This document shows positions 59,466-64,000 of a stretch of 64,000 bases of DNA, piece by piece; positions within the stretch are counted from its first letter, which is position 1; each line of letters opens with the position of its first letter. The DNA is from Aquamicrobium aerolatum DSM 21857 (GTDB lineage Bacteria; Pseudomonadota; Alphaproteobacteria; Rhizobiales; Rhizobiaceae), in contig NZ_FORF01000005.1 of assembly GCF_900113935.1 (NCBI RefSeq), positions 124,001-188,000 on the forward strand, in the 5' to 3' direction. The translations under genes were made by a program, and so were the position numbers. Under the pieces are notes generated by a model. The model did no database searches. It was not told the origin of the DNA and worked only from the letters and a program-made list of their open reading frames with translations.

Positions 59466-60377
59466 TCAGACCGGATTGTTGAACGTATCGCAATCCGCTA
59501 GCCGACCATTGCGGAAGCCGTTCGAAAACCACGTCGCGCGTTGTTCGGACGTGCCGTGGTTGAAGCTTTCCGGAACGACATAGCCCTGCGTGCGGCGCTG
59601 CAGCGTATCGTCACCGATCTGGTGCGCGGCGTTCAGCGCCTCCTCGATGTCGCCATCCTCAAGCAATCCCTTCTGCGCCGTAAAGTGCGCCCAGATCCCG
59701 GCAAAGCAATCCGCTTGCAATTCGACGCGGGTCGACATCTGGTTGGCTTCGGTCTGGCTCATCCGCTGCCGCTGGCGGTTGAATTCGGGCAAGACGCCGA
59801 TCAGGTTCTGCACGTGGTGGCCCACTTCATGCGCTACGACATAGGCCTGCGCGAAATCTCCCGATGCGCCGAATTTCTGCGACAGTTCGCGGAAGAAGCC
59901 GAGGTCGATATAGACCTTGGAATCGCCTGGGCAATAGAACGGTCCGGAAGCAGACGAAGCAAAACCGCATGCCGACTGGACCTGATTGCTGAACAGCACC
60001 ATCGACGGCTCGCGGTAGGTCTGGCCTTCCGCCTGGAAGATGCCGTTCCACACGTCTTCGGTTTCTGCGAGAACAACGGACACGAACTGCGCTTCTTCAT
60101 CCGTCGGCTGGCCTGTCGGAGCGCGATCAACGCTGACATTTGAGCCGCCGCCGATGGGACCGCCTTCAAGAATTTGCAGCGGGTCAATGCCGCAGGCGCG
60201 CAAAGCAAAGAAGATCACAACGAGAATGACGATGCCGGAAATGCCACCGCCGCCGACGCCACGCCCCAGCGGTATCTGAATCGGACGACCACCCCGCCCG
60301 AAACCACCCGGCATACGCGGCGACTGCCCCCGGCGGTCTTCGACATTGCCACTTTGACGACGGTCCTTCCAAAGCAT
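59466..60377 (-). CDS. Neutral zinc metallopeptidase (YpfJ family)
   Basis: This 303-residue protein has one membrane segment (ISGIVILVVIFFALRACGI, about residues 46-65) and a periplasmic or external peptidase domain. The zinc motif is VAHEVGHHVQ, with the third ligand region ELQADCFAGIWAH. The Gly-rich segment before the helix (GGFGRGGRPIQIPLGRGVGG) is a family feature. Substrates are unknown. An ATG two codons inside a TTG was chosen; GAGGG lies upstream. Confidence 0.92.
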   Translation of the reverse strand: MLWKDRRQSGNVEDRRGQSPRMPGGFGRGGRPIQIPLGRGVGGGGISGIVILVVIFFALRACGIDPLQILEGGPIGGGSNVSVDRAPTGQPTDEEAQFVSVVLAETEDVWNGIFQAEGQTYREPSMVLFSNQVQSACGFASSASGPFYCPGDSKVYIDLGFFRELSQKFGASGDFAQAYVVAHEVGHHVQNLIGVLPEFNRQRQRMSQTEANQMSTRVELQADCFAGIWAHFTAQKGLLEDGDIEEALNAAHQIGDDTLQRRTQGYVVPESFNHGTSEQRATWFSNGFRNGRLADCDTFNNPV

Positions 60378-60544
60378 GATCAAGCCCTCGCAGGAAAATA
60401 GAAAACCAATACCCTCGCCGAAACGGAAAGCTAGCCCAACGGTTGCATCCGGTCACGGTATTTCTCCGTTGTCCCTGCCCTTCCCGCAGCCTCAACATCG
60501 TTAATCGGGTATTAATCCGTTCAAGGATAGCGTCCGCTCACCAT

Positions 60545-60775
60545 TCAGCGGATTTTTCCAGCGATATGTCCACCCTTACGCCCCTCATCGAACTGGCCAC
60601 GCAGAAGAGCCTCGACCTCTTCTTTCGCGTTGGTCAGGGCTATGTGGCGCGCAGCGGACAGGATGGCAGCCAGATGCAGCGCGGATACGGGCTCAGCCCA
60701 CTCGGGATCCAGTCTCGCGCCGAAACGCGCATCGTCTGCGCGCTCCCTCACCCCGATCCGCAAGCGCGCCTTCAC
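60545..60775 (-). CDS. Hypothetical 76-residue protein
   Basis: The reading RIGVRERADDARFGARLDPE then LHLAAILSAARHIALTNAKE fills most of the 448-nt gap between the metallopeptidase and DUF808 genes. Codon use looks like that of neighbouring genes. It needs a GTG start (VKARLRIGV) with GAAGG 7 nt upstream. The central ALHLAAILSAARHIAL stretch could be an amphipathic helix. No family is recognised, and it could be a chance reading. Confidence 0.45.
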   Translation of the reverse strand: MKARLRIGVRERADDARFGARLDPEWAEPVSALHLAAILSAARHIALTNAKEEVEALLRGQFDEGRKGGHIAGKIR

Positions 60776-60825
60776 GCATGGCCTTCGCCGGTGCCGCCAC
60801 GTCCACGCTCTTCCGCTGCTTTTCG

Positions 60826-61833
60826 TTAATTGGCCTCGCTCACTCCGCGAATACCCGCATAGACCGGCAAAAATACGCGATTGACTACCGGCACGAGCAC
60901 CAGTCCCAGCGCCAGGCCAAACACGCCATCGAGCGCGGCTGTCACGCTCCATTCCACGGCACCCCTCGCGCCGGGGAAAGCGTCGCCAGCCTGAGCCGCC
61001 ACCTGCCCGATGAAATGGCCGGGGACAGTCACGCCGAATGTCTCCAGACCATGCAGGACGATCGAACCGCCGACCCACAGCATTGCTGCCGTGCCCACCG
61101 TCGAAATGAAGGTCATCACGCTGGGCATCGCCTTGACCACGCCGCGCCCGATTGCCTTGGTCGCAGAGAGCCTGCCGATCTGCGCGAGTTTCAATCCGGC
61201 GTCGTCCGCCTTCACCAGCACCGCGACTGCACCATAGACCAATGCGGTGATCCCGATGGCGATCAGCGCAAGGATGATGCCCCGCGTCAGCGTGCCCTGC
61301 GCTTCGATGGCTGACAGCGCAATCGTCATGATTTCTGCCGAAAGGATGAAGTCAGTCTTGATCGCACCTGCCACGCGTTGCTCTTCCAGAGAGGCTGCAT
61401 CCAACGTGGCCTCAGACGCATCGCTGTGCTCGTGGTTGCCAAACAGATGCACGATCTTTTCGGCGCCCTCGAAGCAAAGATACATACCGCCGACCATCAA
61501 AAGCGGCGTCATCAGCCGTGGCGCGAATGCGTCCAAGAGCAATGCTGCGGGCAACAGGATCACCAGCTTGTTGAAGACCGAGCCACGCGCAATCTTCCAC
61601 ACGATCGGCAATTCACGCGCAGCCGGCAGGTTTGCGACATATTTCGGCGTGACGGCGGTGTCATCGATCACGACACCAACCGCCTTGGCTCCAGCCTTGG
61701 CGGTATCATCAATCACCGACGCCGCGACCTTCGCGCCGACCTTGGCCGCCTGCCCGGCAATATCGTCAACTTGAGCCGCAGCCAGTTTGGCGATTGCGGC
61801 AACGTCGTCCAGTAACGCAAGCAAACCACTCAT
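60826..61833 (-). CDS. DUF808 family membrane protein
   Basis: This 335-residue protein matches DUF808 (YedI-like). It has an Ala-rich start (MSGLLALLDDVAAIAKLAAA) and about eight hydrophobic segments. Family stretches are MYLCFEGAEKIVHLF, GAIKTDFILSAEIMTIALSA and VNRVFLPVYAGIRGV. It is an inner-membrane protein of unknown function. The gene is divergent from the FMN riboswitch and ribH. Confidence 0.92.
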   Translation of the reverse strand: MSGLLALLDDVAAIAKLAAAQVDDIAGQAAKVGAKVAASVIDDTAKAGAKAVGVVIDDTAVTPKYVANLPAARELPIVWKIARGSVFNKLVILLPAALLLDAFAPRLMTPLLMVGGMYLCFEGAEKIVHLFGNHEHSDASEATLDAASLEEQRVAGAIKTDFILSAEIMTIALSAIEAQGTLTRGIILALIAIGITALVYGAVAVLVKADDAGLKLAQIGRLSATKAIGRGVVKAMPSVMTFISTVGTAAMLWVGGSIVLHGLETFGVTVPGHFIGQVAAQAGDAFPGARGAVEWSVTAALDGVFGLALGLVLVPVVNRVFLPVYAGIRGVSEAN

Positions 61834-61920
61834 GTGGCACTCTTCCTTTGCTGCCCCGCCGTATCACACACAACCGCATTATCAATTGCAATCCTGTATC
61901 AACTCGCACTATGTTCTCCG

Positions 61921-62062
61921 CGTTCTCAGGGCGGGGCGAAATTCCCCACCGGCGGTATGCAACTGTGGTTGTGAGCCCGCGAGCGCCTTCGATCATCTCG
62001 AAGGGTCAGCAGATCAGGTGAGAGGCCTGAGCCGACGGTCATAGTCCGGACGAAAGAGAACG
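61921..62062 (+). promoter_or_regulatory. FMN riboswitch (RFN element)
   Basis: The RFN consensus is present: AGGGCGGGGCGAAATTCCCC then ACCGGCGGTAT, GAGCCCGCGAGCGCC, GGTCAGCAGATC, GGTGAGAGGCC and CATAGTCCGGACG. The P1 helix is CGTTCTC (61921-61927) with GAGAACG (62056-62062). It ends 80 nt before ribH. Downstream, CCTTG (62108-62112) can pair with CAAGG (62130-62134) over the ribosome site. TTGCGT (62081-62086) can instead pair with ACGCAA (62127-62132). Either suits translational control by FMN. Confidence 0.95.
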
Positions 62063-62142
62063 GGTGCCGACATGCGCGCATTGCGTGCTCGTTGGCGTCC
62101 GGGATCGCCTTGGGTGACGTGTCGCTACGCAAGGAGATCATG

Positions 62143-62583
62143 ATGACACCCACCCGCTATGCCTTCATCAAGGCCAACTGGCACGCCGATATCGTCAGCC
62201 GCGCGCTCGACGGTTTCCTCGAACTTATTCCAGCCGAACAGGTCGATGTTTTCGACGTTCCCGGCGCTTTCGAAATGCCGCTTCTGGCGCGCGATCTGGC
62301 AGCCTCCGGCCGCTATGCCGCCGTCGCGGCCGCAGCGCTCGTGGTCGATGGCGGCATCTACCGCCATGATTTCGTCGCGCAGGCCGTGGTCGACGGGCTG
62401 ATGCGCGCCGGCATGGACACGGGCATACCCGTCCTGTCGGTTTCGCTCACGCCGCACCACTTCCAGGAAACCGACCACCACCGCGAAATCTTCCGCAGCC
62501 ACTTTGTCCAGAAGGGTCGCGAGGCTGCACAGGCCGCGCTGATGATCGGCCGCACCCGCGCCGAACTATCGCAAGCCGCCTGA
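62143..62583 (+). CDS. ribH2: 6,7-dimethyl-8-ribityllumazine synthase, type II
   Basis: Lumazine synthase joins a pyrimidinedione to 3,4-dihydroxybutanone phosphate, the next-to-last step of riboflavin synthesis. The 146-residue protein resembles the decameric type II enzyme of Brucella and Mesorhizobium: FIKANWHADIVSRALDGFL, VFDVPGAFEMPLLARDLA, DGGIYRHDF and LTPHHF. The second ATG is 6 nt after AAGGAG. An FMN riboswitch precedes it. Confidence 0.93.
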   Translation: MTPTRYAFIKANWHADIVSRALDGFLELIPAEQVDVFDVPGAFEMPLLARDLAASGRYAAVAAAALVVDGGIYRHDFVAQAVVDGLMRAGMDTGIPVLSVSLTPHHFQETDHHREIFRSHFVQKGREAAQAALMIGRTRAELSQAA

Positions 62584-62590
62584 TCCGGCA

Positions 62591-62622
62591 GGGCTGGTGA
62601 TGGGCTCATCCCGCGCCAGCCC
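62591..62622 (+). terminator. Hairpin after ribH2
   Basis: GGGCTGG and CCAGCCC form a 7-bp stem with a possible inner GGG/CCC helix. No T-run follows. It lies in the 68-nt gap between ribH2 and the SMR gene and could be an mRNA end structure or weak terminator. It lacks the ACGR loops of a guanidine-II riboswitch. Confidence 0.35.
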
Positions 62623-62651
62623 CATTCCTGAAAGACACAAGGAGCACACGC

Positions 62652-62966
62652 ATGGCCTGGATCTACCTTGGCATCGCCGGATTGCTGGAAGTCCTGTGGG
62701 CCACCACAATGAAGCAATCGGAAGGCTTCACGCGCCTGTGGCCGACGATCTCCACCGCCGTCGCGATGGCCGGGTCAGTCTGGCTCCTCGCCATTGCCAT
62801 GCGCACATTGCCGCTCGGGACAGCCTATGCGATCTGGACCGGAATCGGAGCCGTGGGAGCTTTCGCAGTCGGCATCGTCCTGATGGGCGAAGCTGCGACG
62901 CTTGGGCGTATCGCCAGTGTTGCACTCATCATTACCGGCATGATTGGACTGAAACTGTCCTCCTGA
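62652..62966 (+). CDS. gdx: SMR-family exporter (SugE/Gdx-like)
   Basis: This 104-residue, four-helix inner-membrane protein belongs to the small multidrug resistance family. Its N-terminus, [20 protein letters not shown], has the essential Glu13, and the segments [11 protein letters not shown] and [20 protein letters not shown] fit the SugE/Gdx subgroup, which exports guanidinium ion with H+ exchange. Some members also carry quaternary ammonium ions. No guanidine riboswitch is visible upstream. Confidence 0.88.
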   Translation: MAWIYLGIAGLLEVLWATTMKQSEGFTRLWPTISTAVAMAGSVWLLAIAMRTLPLGTAYAIWTGIGAVGAFAVGIVLMGEAATLGRIASVALIITGMIGLKLSS

Positions 62967-63172
62967 CGGGTGAATATGCCGCCTTCCGTTCGCACGTCTT
63001 GGAGAACCTCATTTCCGGGGTTCCATCCGTCGCGTCATTACCCTATATAGCGCGCTTAGCCTGACAGAATCCCACTTGTCCAAGAACCGGCCGGGGCCTC
63101 CGTTCGCGCTATCGCGCAATCGGAGCATCCAAGCCGGGTTTTAGGCAAGCCCTTAAAGACGGACGCTCCCCC

Positions 63173-64000
63173 ATGCCAAAACGTACCGATATCAAGTCGA
63201 TCCTCATCATCGGCGCAGGTCCGATTGTCATCGGGCAAGCGTGCGAGTTCGACTATTCGGGAACGCAGGCGTGCAAGGCGCTCAAGGCCGAAGGCTACCG
63301 CATCATTCTGGTCAACTCCAACCCGGCCACGATCATGACCGATCCGGAGCTGGCCGACGCGACCTATATCGAGCCGATCACGCCGGAAGTCGTTGCCAAG
63401 ATCATCGCCAAGGAACGCCCTGACGCGCTGCTGCCGACCATGGGCGGGCAGACCGCGCTCAACACGGCCCTGTCGCTGCGTCGCATGGGCATTCTCGATC
63501 GCTACAATGTCGAGATGATCGGCGCCAACGCCGAAGCCATCGACAAGGCCGAGGACCGCGCGCTGTTCCGCGAGGCGATGGCCAAGATCGGACTGGAAAC
63601 GCCGAAGTCGATGCTGGCCAACGCCACCGACGTCAAGGATGCCGACCGCAAGGCGCACGAGGCGCGCCGTGAAGAACTGAAAGCGTCCAACCCCGCAGAT
63701 CTCGACGCTGCGCTCGACGCGCTCGAAAATGAGTGGAACCTCGGCGAAGTCGACCGTAAGCAGCGCTACATCGCGCATGCCATGGGTCTGGCTGCGCAGG
63801 CGCTCGATCATGTCGGCCTTCCCGCGATCATCCGCCCGTCCTTCACCATGGGCGGCACCGGCGGCGGCATCGCTTACAACCGCGCCGAATTCTTCGACAT
63901 CATCAATTCCGGCCTCGACGCTTCGCCCACCACGGAAGTTCTTATCGAAGAATCCGTGCTTGGCTGGAAAGAGTACGAGATGGAAGTCGTTCGCGACAAG
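63173..64000 (+). CDS. carB: Carbamoyl-phosphate synthase large subunit (5' part)
   Basis: CarB uses ammonia from CarA, bicarbonate and two ATP to make carbamoyl phosphate. The first 276 codons of about 1,160 are present. The N-terminus is [20 protein letters not shown], followed by [35 protein letters not shown] and [20 protein letters not shown]. This covers the preATP-grasp and the start of the first ATP-grasp domain. An insertion around residues 145-200 is seen in rhizobial CarB. The rest lies to the right. The 206-nt upstream gap shows no gene. Confidence 0.96.
   Translation, partial: MPKRTDIKSILIIGAGPIVIGQACEFDYSGTQACKALKAEGYRIILVNSNPATIMTDPELADATYIEPITPEVVAKIIAKERPDALLPTMGGQTALNTALSLRRMGILDRYNVEMIGANAEAIDKAEDRALFREAMAKIGLETPKSMLANATDVKDADRKAHEARREELKASNPADLDAALDALENEWNLGEVDRKQRYIAHAMGLAAQALDHVGLPAIIRPSFTMGGTGGGIAYNRAEFFDIINSGLDASPTTEVLIEESVLGWKEYEMEVVRDK

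Noticed and set aside
62584-62651. Possible guanidine-II (mini-ykkC) riboswitch before the SMR gene
   Set aside because: The hairpin found lacks the paired ACGR loops of that riboswitch.

Overview
The window is a stretch of ordinary, GC-rich alphaproteobacterial chromosome. Gene content and order point to the Hyphomicrobiales (Rhizobiales), most like Phyllobacteriaceae, Brucella or Mesorhizobium relatives. The clues are a complete nuo operon with rhizobial accessory genes, an hmuPSTUV/hmuR/exbBD-tonB heme cluster with an IsdG-like heme oxygenase, a type II lumazine synthase behind an FMN riboswitch, a DUF3126 gene next to cysE, a dual cold-shock gene beside a DUF192 gene, and dnaG next to rpoD. 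I see no prophage, insertion sequence, CRISPR array, rRNA or tRNA gene. No clearly new multi-gene system is visible; the less explained items are small genes and RNA or DNA structures.

Layout. Positions 1-13774 (minus strand) hold the complex I operon nuoA-B-C-D-E-F-[HHH protein]-G-H-[63-aa membrane protein]-I-J-K-L-M, cut at the left edge just before the end of nuoM. From 14018 to 30138 there are single housekeeping and stress genes: a phosphatase, a YbaY/META-domain protein, an aldo/keto reductase, pncB, two membrane proteins, a MerR regulator, mgtE, a gamma carbonic anhydrase-like protein, cysE, an enoyl-CoA hydratase, a YcaQ-like glycosylase, two hydrolases, DUF192, a dual cold-shock protein and glyoxalase I.

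Positions 30149-39901 form the heme island. hmuPSTUV lies on the minus strand and diverges from hmuR, a secreted protein gene, exbB, exbD, tonB and hmuQ. Heme would cross the outer membrane through HmuR, powered by TonB-ExbB-ExbD. It would then be bound by HmuT, imported by HmuUV and handled by HmuS and the HmuQ-type monooxygenase. A TGA-N9-TCA iron-responsive (RirA-type) site lies in the divergent promoter region.

Positions 40070-46894 hold small enzymes and envelope proteins, including an OmpA-family protein with a very long Pro/Ala/Glu tract and a HlyU-family protein. Positions 47063-51423 hold rpoD and dnaG. An MHYT-PAS-GGDEF-EAL signalling protein, a Na/Pi-cotransporter/PhoU-like protein and 5-formyl-THF cyclo-ligase follow. 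The right end has a GatB/YqeY protein, carA, an HxlR regulator, a hemerythrin, a zinc metallopeptidase, DUF808, the FMN riboswitch with ribH2, an SMR exporter, and the 5' part of carB, which is separated from carA by about 4.8 kb.
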